From Virgisporangium aurantiacum (GTDB lineage Bacteria; Actinomycetota; Actinomycetes; Mycobacteriales; Micromonosporaceae), in NCBI RefSeq assembly GCF_016863635.1, contig NZ_BOPG01000065.1, forward strand, positions 1 through 64,000: a DNA stretch of 64,000 nucleotides, written 5' to 3'. Numbering within the stretch: position 1 is the stretch's first letter; each line of letters opens with the position of its first letter. The position numbers and the translations under genes are program-made. Under the pieces are notes generated by a model. The model worked only from the letters and a program-made list of their open reading frames with translations, did not search any database and had not been told where the DNA came from. Below are positions 37,893 to 46,887 of the stretch, piece after piece.

Positions 37893-38226
37893 GCAGTTGT
37901 CCGCGGAGGACGCGAAGCTGGTGACGCTCGCCCGGTCGGCCCGGGCGCGGATCAACGCGATCGAGGGCGCGGCGGTGCGTGACGGCGACGGCCGCACCTA
38001 CGCCGCGGCCGGGGTGGCACTGCCGTCGATGACGCTGTCGGCGTTGCAGGTGGCGGTGGCGAGCGCGGTGTCGGCGGGTGCGGCGCGGCTGGAGGCGGCG
38101 GCGGTGGTCACCGAGGCGTCCACTGTGGACGACCCGGGGCTGGCCGCGGTCCGCGACCTCGCGGCCACCGCGCCGGTGCACCTGGCCGCGCCCGACGGTG
38201 CCCTGGTCGGCACAATCATCAACTAA
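37885..38226 (+). CDS. Cytidine deaminase-fold protein lacking the zinc site
   Basis: 113 residues. The N-terminal half aligns with cytidine deaminases (ARARINAIEGAAVRDGDGRTYA, then a V-type strand and helix), but the zinc-binding CAE is ALQ and no PCxxC motif exists, so it should be catalytically inactive. It occupies the position of M. tuberculosis Rv2365c, between the CorC-like gene and era. The ATG overlaps the upstream stop by eight bases; its stop overlaps the era ATG (TAATG). Confidence 0.8.
   Translation: MLEQLSAEDAKLVTLARSARARINAIEGAAVRDGDGRTYAAAGVALPSMTLSALQVAVASAVSAGAARLEAAAVVTEASTVDDPGLAAVRDLAATAPVHLAAPDGALVGTIIN
38119..38129. repeat. TCCACTGTGGA motif, copy 3
   Basis: Exact 11-mer (complement of TCCACAGTGGA) inside the cytidine deaminase-like gene, read Ser-Thr-Val-Asp. 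Confidence 0.7.
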
Positions 38227-39104
38227 TGGACTACAAAGCTGGATTCGCCTGCTTCGTCGGGCGACCGAACGCCGGCAAGTCGACGCTGCTGAACGCGCTC
38301 GTCGGGCAGAAGATCGCGATCACCTCCAACCGCCCGCAGACCACCCGGCACGTGATCCGGGGCGTGGTGCACCAGCCCGACGCGCAGGTGATCCTCGTCG
38401 ACACGCCGGGGCTGCACCGGCCGCGCACGCTGCTCGGCGAGCGGCTGGGCGACCTGGTGCGCCAGACGTGGAGCGAGGTCGACGTGATCGGCCTGTGCAT
38501 GCCCGCCGACGAGGACGTGGGCCGGGGCGACCGGTTCATCGCCGCCGAGGTCGGCGAGCTGAAGGCGACCGTGATCGCCGTCGTCACCAAGGCCGACCTC
38601 GTGCCCCGGGAGAAGCTGGCCGCGCGGCTGCTCGCCGTGCAGGAGCTGCACCCGTTCGCCGACATCGTGCCGGTGAGCGCCGTGAGCGGGGAGAACCTCG
38701 ACCGGCTCATCGAGGTGCTGACCAGCCACCTCCCCGCGTCACCTCAGCTTTATCCCGACGGCATGATCACCGACGAACCGGAACAGGTGCTGATCGCGGA
38801 GATGGTGCGGGAGGCGGCGCTGGAGGGCGTCCGCGACGAGCTGCCGCACTCGATCGCCGTGGTGGTCGAGGAGCTGATCCGGGAGGGCAATCTCACGAAG
38901 GTCTACGCCGACGTGTACGTGGAGCGGTCGAGCCAGAAGGCGATCGTGATCGGCCACCGCGGCGAGCGGCTCAAGGGCGTCGGCACCAAGGCGCGGGGCG
39001 AGATCGAGGAGCTGCTCGGTACGAAGGTCTACCTCGATCTGCACGTCCGGGTGGCGAAAGACTGGCAACGTGACCCTCGTCAGCTGCGCAAGCTCGGTTT
39101 CTAG
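38226..39104 (+). CDS. era: GTPase Era (ribosome assembly)
   Basis: 292 residues: G1 GRPNAGKS (12-19), switch QTTRHVIRG, G3 VDTPG, G4 TKAD and G5 SAVSG, followed by a C-terminal KH domain (VVVEELIREGNL, SSQKAIVIGHRGERLKGVGTKAR). Era binds 16S rRNA 3' end during 30S maturation. Start ATG overlaps the previous stop by one base. Confidence 0.96.
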   Translation: MDYKAGFACFVGRPNAGKSTLLNALVGQKIAITSNRPQTTRHVIRGVVHQPDAQVILVDTPGLHRPRTLLGERLGDLVRQTWSEVDVIGLCMPADEDVGRGDRFIAAEVGELKATVIAVVTKADLVPREKLAARLLAVQELHPFADIVPVSAVSGENLDRLIEVLTSHLPASPQLYPDGMITDEPEQVLIAEMVREAALEGVRDELPHSIAVVVEELIREGNLTKVYADVYVERSSQKAIVIGHRGERLKGVGTKARGEIEELLGTKVYLDLHVRVAKDWQRDPRQLRKLGF

Positions 39105-39114
39105 ACTGACGTTC

Positions 39115-39867
39115 GTGCCCCACTTCCAGCGCAAGCTCTACCGCGACGACGCCGTCGTCCTGCGGGTGCAGAAGCTGGGCGAGTCCGACCGGATCATCAC
39201 GATGCTCACCCGGCGGCACGGCCGGGTGCGCGCCGTCGCCAAGGGCGTGCGTCGGACGCTGTCGCGGTTCGGCGCCCGGTTGGAGCCGTTCGGGCACATC
39301 GACGTTCAGTTGGCCGAGGGGCGCACCCTCCACACGGTCAACCAGGTGGAGGGCATCGACCTGCTGGGCCGGGCCTTCCTCGAGGACTATCCGCGGTACA
39401 CCGCGGCGAGCGCGATCGCCGAGACGGCCGAGCGGCTGTCGCCGGAGGAGCACGAGCCGTCGTTGACGCTGTTCCAGTTGACGCTGGGCGCGTTGCGGTC
39501 GCTGGGTGCCGGTGAGAAGCCGGCGCCGCTGGTGCTCGACGCGTACCTGTTGCGGGCGATGTCGTACGCTGGGTGGGCGCCGGCGCTTCGGGAGTGTGCC
39601 GTCTGCGCATCGCCAGGACCGCACCGTGCCTTCTCGGTGCCCGCAGGCGGTAGTGTCTGCCCGGACTGCCGGCCACCCGGCGCCGCGAACCCAGCCCCCT
39701 CGACGCTCGTGCTCATGTCCGCCCTCATCGAGGGCGACTGGGTCGGTGCCGAAGCCAGCCCGGTTGCGGTGCAGCGGGAGGCGAGCGGCCTGGTGGCGGC
39801 GCACCTGCAATGGCACCTGGAACGCGCGCTACGCTCGCTGCCGCTGGTCGATCGATCCGGCACATGA
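39115..39867 (+). CDS. recO: DNA repair protein RecO
   Basis: About 250 residues. An OB-fold N-terminus (LYRDDAVVLRVQKLGESDRIITMLTR) is followed by a helical domain and a four-Cys zinc site (CAVC ... CPDC, about residues 163-185). RecO loads RecA with RecR in the RecF pathway. GTG at 39115 gives PHFQRKLYRDDAVVLR; the frame is open further upstream (39070) but within era. Confidence 0.94.
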   Translation: MPHFQRKLYRDDAVVLRVQKLGESDRIITMLTRRHGRVRAVAKGVRRTLSRFGARLEPFGHIDVQLAEGRTLHTVNQVEGIDLLGRAFLEDYPRYTAASAIAETAERLSPEEHEPSLTLFQLTLGALRSLGAGEKPAPLVLDAYLLRAMSYAGWAPALRECAVCASPGPHRAFSVPAGGSVCPDCRPPGAANPAPSTLVLMSALIEGDWVGAEASPVAVQREASGLVAAHLQWHLERALRSLPLVDRSGT

Positions 39868-39883
39868 GGGAGAGAGAAGAGCA

Positions 39884-40672
39884 GTGAAGTACCGCGACCC
39901 GACGCCGCACCCCTCGGGAGTGAAGCCCCCGGCCATTCCGGCCGAGGCGGTGCCACGGCACGTCGCGGTGATCATGGACGGCAACGGGCGCTGGGCGAAG
40001 TCCCGTGGCCTGCCCCGCACCGCCGGCCACACCGCCGGCGAGCACGCGCTGTTCGAGATCGTCGAGGGCGCGCTTGAGCTCGGCGTCCAGTGGGTGTCGG
40101 CGTACGCGTTCTCCACCGAGAACTGGACGCGGTCGCCCGAGGAGGTCCGCTTCCTCATGGGCTTCAGCCGCGACACGATCCACCGGCGGCGTGACGAACT
40201 GCACGAGCGCGGGGTGCGGGTGCGGTGGGCCGGCCGGCGTCCCCGGTTGTGGCGCAGCGTCATCTCCGAGTTGCAGGAGGCGGAGAACGTCACCCGTGAC
40301 AACAAGCGGATGACGCTCACCATGTGCGTCAACTACGGCGGGCGCGCCGAGCTGGCCGACGCCGCCGCGCGGATGGCCGCCGACGCCGCGGCCGGCAAGC
40401 TGAACCCCAACCGCGTCTCCGAGGCGACGCTGGCGAAGTACATGTACGTCCCCGACATGCCAGATGTCGACCTGGTGCTCCGGTCGTCGGGCGAGCAGCG
40501 GCTGTCGAACTTCCTCATCTGGCAGGCCGCGTACGCCGAGTTCATCTCGCTCGACACCATGTGGCCCGACTTCGACCGCCGCCACCTCTGGTACGCCTGC
40601 GAGCTGTTCGCCAAGCGCGACCGCCGCTTCGGCGGCGCCCTGCCCAACCCGGTGGCCCCGGAGATCCACTAA
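39884..40672 (+). CDS. uppS: Isoprenyl (undecaprenyl/decaprenyl) diphosphate synthase, cis-type
   Basis: 262 residues. The cis-prenyltransferase motifs are intact: VIMDGNGRWAKSRG with the catalytic Asp, AYAFSTENWTRS, and DLVLRSSGEQRLSNFLIWQ near the C-terminus. It makes the long polyprenyl diphosphate used as carrier in peptidoglycan and wall glycan synthesis. The GTG at 39884 follows AGGGAGAGAG. Last gene of the phoH-uppS run. Confidence 0.95.
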   Translation: MKYRDPTPHPSGVKPPAIPAEAVPRHVAVIMDGNGRWAKSRGLPRTAGHTAGEHALFEIVEGALELGVQWVSAYAFSTENWTRSPEEVRFLMGFSRDTIHRRRDELHERGVRVRWAGRRPRLWRSVISELQEAENVTRDNKRMTLTMCVNYGGRAELADAAARMAADAAAGKLNPNRVSEATLAKYMYVPDMPDVDLVLRSSGEQRLSNFLIWQAAYAEFISLDTMWPDFDRRHLWYACELFAKRDRRFGGALPNPVAPEIH

Positions 40673-40674
40673 CC

Positions 40675-40722
40675 GATCTTGGACTCCACGCGGGCCTGGA
40701 GCACCGCACGGAGTCCAAGATC
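40675..40722. repeat. Palindromic intergenic repeat, family 2 (GATCTTGGACTC arms), copy 2
   Basis: Exact 13-bp arms (40675-40687, 40710-40722). It lies two bases after the uppS stop and nine before the convergent ykoC stop, so it may terminate both. It resembles copy 1 at 179-226 over its full length. Confidence 0.8.
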
Positions 40723-40730
40723 TCTGAGCG

Positions 40731-41486
40731 TCAAAACAGGGGGCGGAACGTCCCCAACGCCACGCTCAGGGTCACCGCCAGCACGCCGAGGGCCACGCAC
40801 GCGACCACCAGAGCGGCGTCCGCCGCCCCGAAGGGCTGGGGGCGGGCCACCGTTCGGGAGTGGCCGGCGTCGAAGGCGCGGGCGTCCATCGCCGCCGCCA
40901 GGCGGGTGCCGCGCCGGATCGCGCCGACTAGCAGGGCGAACGTGGTGCCCGCGAACAGGTGGATCCGGGCCACCGGGTTCCAGCCGGCGTCGATGCCGCG
41001 GGCGCGCCGTGCCAGCGTCAACGCCTCCCAGTCGGCGGCCAGCAGCGGGGCCAGCCGCCACGCGGCCAGCGCGCCGATCGCGAACCGGGCCGGCACACGG
41101 GCCTGCTGCACCAGCGCGTCGGCCAGGTCGGTGGGGTCGGTCGACGCGAACGCCAGAACTCCCGGCAGCGCCATCGCCACCAACCGTAACGACATGCCAG
41201 CGGCCGTCCACAGCGCCTCGTCGCGGCGGGTGGTGAACAGCAGCGTCACCACGAACACCCCGAAAGCGGCGAAAAGCAACGGCAGCAGCCGCCGCGCCAG
41301 CGCACCGTACCGGATCCCGAACAGCGGCACCGCGGCCAGCACCCCGGCCAACGCCACCAGGGCGGTGACCGGATCGGCGGCCACCACCAGCACGAACACC
41401 AGCCCGAACGCGCCACCGAGCTTCGCCACCGGGTTGCGCCGGCCCAGGAAAGACGACCCCGACGCCAGCGGAGCCAGCAGTCTCAC
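40731..41486 (-). CDS. ykoC: ECF transporter transmembrane (T) component of a thiamine-type transporter
   Basis: 251 residues of the CbiQ/EcfT family with about five membrane helices. The two Ala-Arg-Gly-like coupling motifs appear as RRARGIDAG and MDARAFDAG in the cytoplasmic helical region. It couples the ATPases to the substrate-binding S component. The ATG overlaps the ATPase gene's stop (ATGA). Confidence 0.9.
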   Translation of the reverse strand: MRLLAPLASGSSFLGRRNPVAKLGGAFGLVFVLVVAADPVTALVALAGVLAAVPLFGIRYGALARRLLPLLFAAFGVFVVTLLFTTRRDEALWTAAGMSLRLVAMALPGVLAFASTDPTDLADALVQQARVPARFAIGALAAWRLAPLLAADWEALTLARRARGIDAGWNPVARIHLFAGTTFALLVGAIRRGTRLAAAMDARAFDAGHSRTVARPQPFGAADAALVVACVALGVLAVTLSVALGTFRPLF

Positions 41487-42871
41487 AGCCGGAACCGCCG
41501 GTCGGCCACCGCCATCACCAGGGCCTCGTCGTGGGTCACCAGCACGATGCCGCGGCCCTCGTCGCGCAGGTCGGCGATCAGGTCGACCAGTTCGATCCAG
41601 GTGCGCCGGTCCTGCCCGAATGTCGGTTCGTCGAGCACCAGCACCGCCGGCGCGGCCGCGAGCGCCGTCGCCACCGACAGCCGCCGGGCCTCGCCGCCGG
41701 ACAGCGTGAACGGGTTCGCCTCCGCCAGGTGCGCCAGCCGCAGCCGTTCCAGCAGGCCGTCGGGCACCGGCCGGTCCAGGCGGCGCGGACCCAGGGCCAC
41801 CTCGTCACGCACCCGCGACGTCACGAACTGGTGCTCGGGGTTCTGGAACACCGACCCGATCCGCCCGGCCAGCTGCCGCGCCCGCCACTTCCACGGCGGC
41901 GTCGCGGCGTCGGCACCGGCGAGCCGCGCGGTCGCCGCGACGCTACCGGCCGTCGGCGCCAGCAGGCCGCCGAGCACCAGCGCCAACGACGTCTTGCCGG
42001 CCCCGTTCGGGCCGAGCACCGCGAGCGCCTCACCCTCCGCGATTTCAAGATCAAGATCTGAGAATACGCGCGTGTCCTCTCCGGGGTACCCCAGCGCAGC
42101 CCCACGGGTCGAAAGGAGCACCCCTCCGCGCGTCCCCCCGCTTCTGGCCGCGACGGGCGACGGACCCGGCACCCACACGCCCTGCTCAGCCAGCGCGGCG
42201 CCGGGTTTCCCGAAAATGTCGGCCGGCGGGCCGTCGGCGACGACGCCCGCCGGCGACAGCACGACCACCCGCTCGACCAGCGGCAGCGCCTCGGCCACCC
42301 GGTGCTCCACCAGGATCATCGTGGTGTCGAGCCCGGCCAGCAGCAGGCGGATGAGCTCGGCGCCGGCCGGGTCGAGGTTCGCCGTCGGCTCGTCGAGCAG
42401 CAGCAGCCCCGGCCGCAGCGCCAGCACCCCGGCGAGCGCCAGTCGCTGCTGCTCGCCCCCGCTGAGCGCGTTGGTGTCGCGGTCGCGGCCGTACGGGAAC
42501 CCGACCGCGGCGAGCGCCCCGTCGACGCGCGGCCAGATGTCGGCCCGCGGCACGCCGAGGTTCTCCAGCCCGAACGCGACGTCGTCGCCGGCCCGGGCCA
42601 TCACCAGCGCGGTCTGCGGGTCCTGGAACAGCATCCCCGCCTCGGCCGCCCGCGGTGGCTTCCCGTCGACGAGCACGGTGCCGGCCTGCTCACCGGAGTC
42701 CTCGGCGAGCAGGCCCGCGAGCGCGGCGAGCAGGGTGCTCTTGCCGGCGCCGGAGGCACCGAGCAGCAGCACCCGCTCGCCGTCGTCGATGCGCAGGGTG
42801 ACGTCGCGCAGCGCCCAGGCCTTGCGTCCGGCATGCCGCCAGCCGAACCCCCGCAGTTCGACTCTTGTCAC
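41483..42871 (-). CDS. ykoD: Fused double ATPase of the ECF (YkoEDC) transporter
   Basis: 462 residues holding two ABC ATPase domains. Domain 1: Walker A GASGAGKST, signature LSGGEQQR, Walker B LLLLDEPTAN, then VEHRV. Domain 2: GPNGAGKTS, LSGGEARR, VLVLDEPTFG, THDEAL. A fused A1-A2 subunit is the YkoD arrangement. GTG at 42871 overlaps the ykoE stop (GTGA). An AT-rich island near 42041-42065 encodes FSDLDLEI. Confidence 0.93.
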   Translation of the reverse strand: MTRVELRGFGWRHAGRKAWALRDVTLRIDDGERVLLLGASGAGKSTLLAALAGLLAEDSGEQAGTVLVDGKPPRAAEAGMLFQDPQTALVMARAGDDVAFGLENLGVPRADIWPRVDGALAAVGFPYGRDRDTNALSGGEQQRLALAGVLALRPGLLLLDEPTANLDPAGAELIRLLLAGLDTTMILVEHRVAEALPLVERVVVLSPAGVVADGPPADIFGKPGAALAEQGVWVPGPSPVAARSGGTRGGVLLSTRGAALGYPGEDTRVFSDLDLEIAEGEALAVLGPNGAGKTSLALVLGGLLAPTAGSVAATARLAGADAATPPWKWRARQLAGRIGSVFQNPEHQFVTSRVRDEVALGPRRLDRPVPDGLLERLRLAHLAEANPFTLSGGEARRLSVATALAAAPAVLVLDEPTFGQDRRTWIELVDLIADLRDEGRGIVLVTHDEALVMAVADRRFRL

Positions 42872-43458
42872 ACGACGGCTCTCTCCCGCCCGACGGGGAA
42901 CCGGTCGAGCACACCGGTGCGGGCCACCGCCGTGGTGAGGGCCCAGCCGCCCACACCCGCGATGACGGCGGCGCTGAGCGCGGTGATCACCACGTACGGT
43001 ACCTGGAACGTGAGCAGGTTGTTGGTTGCGTAGTAAGCGAAGGTGTCCCAGATCGCGGCGAACGCGCCGGCCGCGAGCCCGGCCAGCGCCGCCACCGGCA
43101 GCGTGAACCTGCGGTACAGGAACGCCGCGAACACGATCTCCGCGCCGAGGCCCTCCACCGCGCCCTGCAGGATCACCAGGCCGCCCCACTGCGATCCGAG
43201 CACCGCCGACAGCGTCGAGGCGACCAGTTCGCAGTACACGGCCGCGCCCGGCTTGCGGATGATCAACCCGCCCAGCACGGCCGGCAGCAGCCAGACGCCG
43301 TACAGCACCGACTGCAGCGGGGGATAGAAGGCGAAGGCGGCGCCGGTGGCGCTCCAGAGCAGGTTCCAGGCCCAGAACACGACCCCGAACGCGACGGCGA
43401 TGACCGAGGCGACGACGATGTCGACGGTCCTCCAGCGGTTGTTCACGGCGGTTGCCAC
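42868..43458 (-). CDS. ykoE: ECF transporter substrate-binding component YkoE (thiamine/HMP uptake)
   Basis: 196 residues, about five to six membrane helices. It matches B. subtilis YkoE in LYGVWLLPAVLGGLIIRKPGA, a Glu in CELVASTLSAVLG, and VEGLGAEIVFAAF, and in the C-terminal GVLDRF segment. The S component binds thiamine or its pyrimidine precursor. GTG at 43458 follows GGAGG by eight bases, directly downstream of a TPP riboswitch. First gene of ykoEDC. Confidence 0.92.
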   Translation of the reverse strand: MATAVNNRWRTVDIVVASVIAVAFGVVFWAWNLLWSATGAAFAFYPPLQSVLYGVWLLPAVLGGLIIRKPGAAVYCELVASTLSAVLGSQWGGLVILQGAVEGLGAEIVFAAFLYRRFTLPVAALAGLAAGAFAAIWDTFAYYATNNLLTFQVPYVVITALSAAVIAGVGGWALTTAVARTGVLDRFPVGRERAVV

Positions 43459-43474
43459 GATGGATACCTCCGAA

Positions 43475-43568
<94 letters not shown>

Positions 43569-43628
43569 CGGACATGAATTTGTCTCTGCACCGTATACCG
43601 ACCGGCCTGCGGATACACCCGTTGTCCT

Positions 43629-44639
43629 ATGGTGATCCCCGTGACGCAGACCGAGTCTCCGGCGGAAGCCCCGGAGAAACGACCGCAGAAGTGGCGGTTC
43701 GGGTCGGTAGAGGCCCTGGCGGCGCTCCTCGTCGCGGTCGTGGTGTTCCAGGGCCCGATCAGCGACGTCCTCTCCCGGGCCGCGCTCGCCACCTGGACCA
43801 CCGTGTTCGTCGCCGTGGTCACCCAGGCGATGCCGTTCCTCGTGTTCGGGGTCGTGCTGTCGGCGGTGATCGCGGTGTTCGTCCCGCCGTCGTTCTTCGC
43901 GCGGGTGCTCCCGTCGAAGCCGGTGCTCGCCGTACCGGTGGCCACCAGCGCCGGCATGGTGCTGCCCGGCTGCGAGTGCGCGTCGGTGCCGGTGGCGGGC
44001 GCGATGATGCGGCGCGGGGTCACCCCGGCGGCCGCGCTCGCGTTCCTGCTCGCCGCGCCGGCGATCAACCCGATCGTGCTCACCGCCACCGCGGTCGCGT
44101 TCCCCGGCAACCCGGAGATGGTGGTCGCCCGGTTCGTCGCCAGCCTGCTCGCCGCGTGCGTCATGGGCTGGCTCTGGATGCGGCTCGGCCGGACCGAGTG
44201 GCTCAAGCCGCCGTCGCGTCCGTCGTTCGAGGGGCAGGGCAAAGCGGCGGCGTTCTGGGGATCCGTGCGGCACGACATCGTCCACGCCGGCGGGTTCCTC
44301 GTGCTCGGCGCGATGGCCGCCGCCACCCTGAAGGCCGTGGTGCCCGAGGAGTGGCTGAGCGCCGTCGCCGGCAACCCGGTGATCTCGGTGCTCGCGCTGG
44401 CCGTGCTCGCCGTGCTGCTGTCGATCTGCTCCGAGGCCGACGCGTTCGTCGCCGCCTCGCTGTCCCAGTTCTCGCTCACCGCGCGGCTGACGTTCCTGGT
44501 GGTCGGCCCGATGGTCGACCTGAAGCTGTTCGCGATGCAGGCCGGCACGTTCGGCCGCAGCTTCGCGATCCGGTTCGCACCGGCGACGTTCGCGGTGGCG
44601 ATCATCATATCGGTCATCGTGGGGACGGTGCTGTTGTGA
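43629..44639 (+). CDS. Permease of the YraQ/UPF0718 family
   Basis: 336 residues with about eight to ten membrane helices. The family motif PGCECASVPVAGAMMRRG and the repeated CSEADAFVAAS element are present. Often paired with the TIGR03943 family gene that follows. In some bacteria such pairs are under zinc control, but I see no Zur-type palindrome here. ATG at 43629 or GTG at 43641. Confidence 0.85.
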   Translation: MVIPVTQTESPAEAPEKRPQKWRFGSVEALAALLVAVVVFQGPISDVLSRAALATWTTVFVAVVTQAMPFLVFGVVLSAVIAVFVPPSFFARVLPSKPVLAVPVATSAGMVLPGCECASVPVAGAMMRRGVTPAAALAFLLAAPAINPIVLTATAVAFPGNPEMVVARFVASLLAACVMGWLWMRLGRTEWLKPPSRPSFEGQGKAAAFWGSVRHDIVHAGGFLVLGAMAAATLKAVVPEEWLSAVAGNPVISVLALAVLAVLLSICSEADAFVAASLSQFSLTARLTFLVVGPMVDLKLFAMQAGTFGRSFAIRFAPATFAVAIIISVIVGTVLL

Positions 44640-45334
44640 ACCGACAGGCTCAGGCGGTGGTGCTGCTGCTCGTCGGTGGCGCGATCCTGCGGGCGAGCGT
44701 CACCGACCTGTACCTCAGGTACGTGAAGGCCGGGCTGCAGCCGTTCCTGATCGCGTCCGGGATCCTCCTGGTCGCCGCGGCGGTGGCGACGCTGTGGTAC
44801 GAACTCCGGTCGAAGCATGATGATCACGAGCACTCCCACCGGGAGCCCGCCGTCGCCTGGCTGCTGGTCCTCCCGGTGTTCGCGCTGCTGCTGGTCGCTC
44901 CGCCCGCGCTCGGCTCGTACGCCGCGAACCGGTCCGGCACCGCGCTCCAGGAGACGAGCGACTTCCCGCCGCTGCCGGCCGGCGACCCGGTGAAGGTCGG
45001 CCTCGTCGACTACGCCACGCGCGCCGTCTACGACGAGGGCAAGTCGCTCGACAAGCGCCGCGTGCAGCTCACCGGGTTCGTCCTGATCGGCCACGACGGG
45101 GCGCCGTACCTGGCCCGCATGACGCTGAGCTGCTGCGCCGCCGACGCGCGTCCGGTGAAGATCGGGCTCGACGGGCAGGTGCCCACCGGCCTCGCCGCCG
45201 ACAGCTGGCTGGAGGTGGTGGGCAAGTACACCACCCGCTCGACGAAGGACGACGTCAACGACGGCGTGATCCCCTACATCGAGATCGAGGAGGCCCGCCG
45301 GATTGACGCGCCGACCAACCAGTACGAGGGTTGA
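44636..45334 (+). CDS. TIGR03943 family membrane protein
   Basis: 232 residues: two N-terminal membrane helices (about 5-25, 35-55), a His-rich loop (HDDHEHSH), a third helix (about 75-95) and a C-terminal domain ending in LSCCAADARPVKI. This is the usual partner of the UPF0718 permease. The GTG overlaps the permease stop (GTGA). The His cluster hints at metal binding (inference). Confidence 0.85.
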   Translation: MNRQAQAVVLLLVGGAILRASVTDLYLRYVKAGLQPFLIASGILLVAAAVATLWYELRSKHDDHEHSHREPAVAWLLVLPVFALLLVAPPALGSYAANRSGTALQETSDFPPLPAGDPVKVGLVDYATRAVYDEGKSLDKRRVQLTGFVLIGHDGAPYLARMTLSCCAADARPVKIGLDGQVPTGLAADSWLEVVGKYTTRSTKDDVNDGVIPYIEIEEARRIDAPTNQYEG

Positions 45335-45338
45335 TCGC

Positions 45339-46172
45339 ATGGTCGAGGCGCGCGGGTTCACGTTCGAGGTGTCGGTCGAGGGTCCGGCGGATGCCGCCGG
45401 CACCGTGCTGCTGCTGCACGGGTTCCCGCAGAACGGCACGATGTGGTCGGCGGTGCGTCCGGCGCTGCACGCCGCCGGGCTGCGCACGGTCGCGCCCGAT
45501 CAGCGCGGCTACTCGCCGGGTGCGCGTCCCGACGACCCCGCGGTCTACACGGCCGCCGAGGGCACCGCCGACGCCCTGGCGATCCTCGACGCGCTCGGCA
45601 TCACCGGCCCCGTGCACCTGGTCGGGCACGACTGGGGCGCGATCGTCGGCTGGTACGCCGCCGCCCACCACCCCGACCGCTTCCGCACCTGGACGGCGGT
45701 GTCGGTGCCGCACCAGTCGGCCGTGGCCCACGCGCTGGCCACCGACGAGGACCAGCGCCAGCGCTCCGCGTACATCAGGCTCTTCCGCATCCCCGGCAAG
45801 GCCGAGGACACCCTGCTCGAAGACGACGGCCGCCGCCTGCGCGCCATCTTCGGCGACTCCGGCCTCGACGCCGCCGACATCGACCGGTACGTCGCACCGC
45901 TGCTCGACCGGGCCGCCCTCACCGGCGCGCTGAACTGGTACCGCGGCCTGCGCCGCGACGCCCCCGACCTGCCACCGGTGACGATCCCCACCACCTACGT
46001 GTGGAGCGACCAGGACCTGGCCCTGGGCCGCACCGGCGCCGAGAAGTGCGCCGAGTACGTCACCGGCCCGTACGAGTTCGTCGAGCTGCGCGGAGTGTCC
46101 CACTGGATCCCCGACCAGGAGCCGAAGCGCCTCGCCGAGGCGATCCTCACCCGGGTGAACTCAGCGGCCTAG
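45339..46172 (+). CDS. Alpha/beta hydrolase (epoxide hydrolase/haloalkane dehalogenase-like)
   Basis: 277 residues. Oxyanion region HGFPQN, nucleophile elbow GHDWGA with Asp rather than Ser, an acid region near WSDQDLALG and the catalytic His in GVSHWIPD. An Asp nucleophile with Trp next to it is typical of epoxide hydrolases. ATG at 45339 follows GAGGG. The 3' end overlaps the convergent SDR gene by 12 bases. Confidence 0.88.
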   Translation: MVEARGFTFEVSVEGPADAAGTVLLLHGFPQNGTMWSAVRPALHAAGLRTVAPDQRGYSPGARPDDPAVYTAAEGTADALAILDALGITGPVHLVGHDWGAIVGWYAAAHHPDRFRTWTAVSVPHQSAVAHALATDEDQRQRSAYIRLFRIPGKAEDTLLEDDGRRLRAIFGDSGLDAADIDRYVAPLLDRAALTGALNWYRGLRRDAPDLPPVTIPTTYVWSDQDLALGRTGAEKCAEYVTGPYEFVELRGVSHWIPDQEPKRLAEAILTRVNSAA

Positions 46173-46877
46173 CACCGAGCCGCCGTTGACGTGGATGATC
46201 TGGCCGGTGATGTAGCCGGCCGCCGGTGAGGCGAGGTGGTCGACGGTGGCCGCGATGTCGTCGGGGACGCCGCCGCGGCCGACCAGGGTCTGGCGCACCC
46301 GGGACTCGTGGAACTCGGGCGACATGCGGTCGCCGAAGAACTCGGTCTCGGCGACGTAGCCCGGCGCCACCACGTTGACCGTGATGCCCTCCGGGCCGAG
46401 CCGGGTCGCCAGCGAGTACGCCCAGCCGTGCAGGGCCGCCTTCGCCGCGCCGTAGACGCCGCCGCCCTTGACCGCCGCGACCGAGCTCATCAGGATGACG
46501 CGGCCGCCGGGCCGGGTCACCTTGGGCAGCAGGGCGGTGGTGAGCAGCGCGGCGGTGAGCACGTTGGCGTCGAGTTCCGCGCGCCACGCGGCGGCGTGGT
46601 CCGCCAATGTGGACAGTGGACCGTCGTAGACGGCGCCGCCGGCGTTGTTCACCACGACGTCGACGCTGTCGAGCGTCGCGGCGACGCGTTCCACGTCGGC
46701 CGGCACGGTGAGGTCGGCGGCCACCGCCGTCACCGTCTCGTACTCCGCCGCGACCTTCTCCAGCACGTCGGCCCGCCGGCCGACGATCGTGACGTGGTCA
46801 CCCGCCCGCGCGAACGACGCGGCGATCGCGCGACCGATTCCCGTGCCCCCGCCGGACACCACGATTCGTCTGTTCAT
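46161..46877 (-). CDS. Short-chain dehydrogenase/reductase
   Basis: 238-residue classical SDR: cofactor loop SGGGTGIGRA, NNAGG, the catalytic Ser-Tyr-Lys in SSVAAVKGGGVYGAAKAAL, and the C-terminal GQIIHVNGG. Arg in the VGRRADV segment suggests NADP(H) preference. ATG at 46877 gives MNRRIVVSGGG. Substrate unknown. Confidence 0.9.
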   Translation of the reverse strand: MNRRIVVSGGGTGIGRAIAASFARAGDHVTIVGRRADVLEKVAAEYETVTAVAADLTVPADVERVAATLDSVDVVVNNAGGAVYDGPLSTLADHAAAWRAELDANVLTAALLTTALLPKVTRPGGRVILMSSVAAVKGGGVYGAAKAALHGWAYSLATRLGPEGITVNVVAPGYVAETEFFGDRMSPEFHESRVRQTLVGRGGVPDDIAATVDHLASPAAGYITGQIIHVNGGSVLGR

Positions 46878-46887
46878 CGAACCCACA

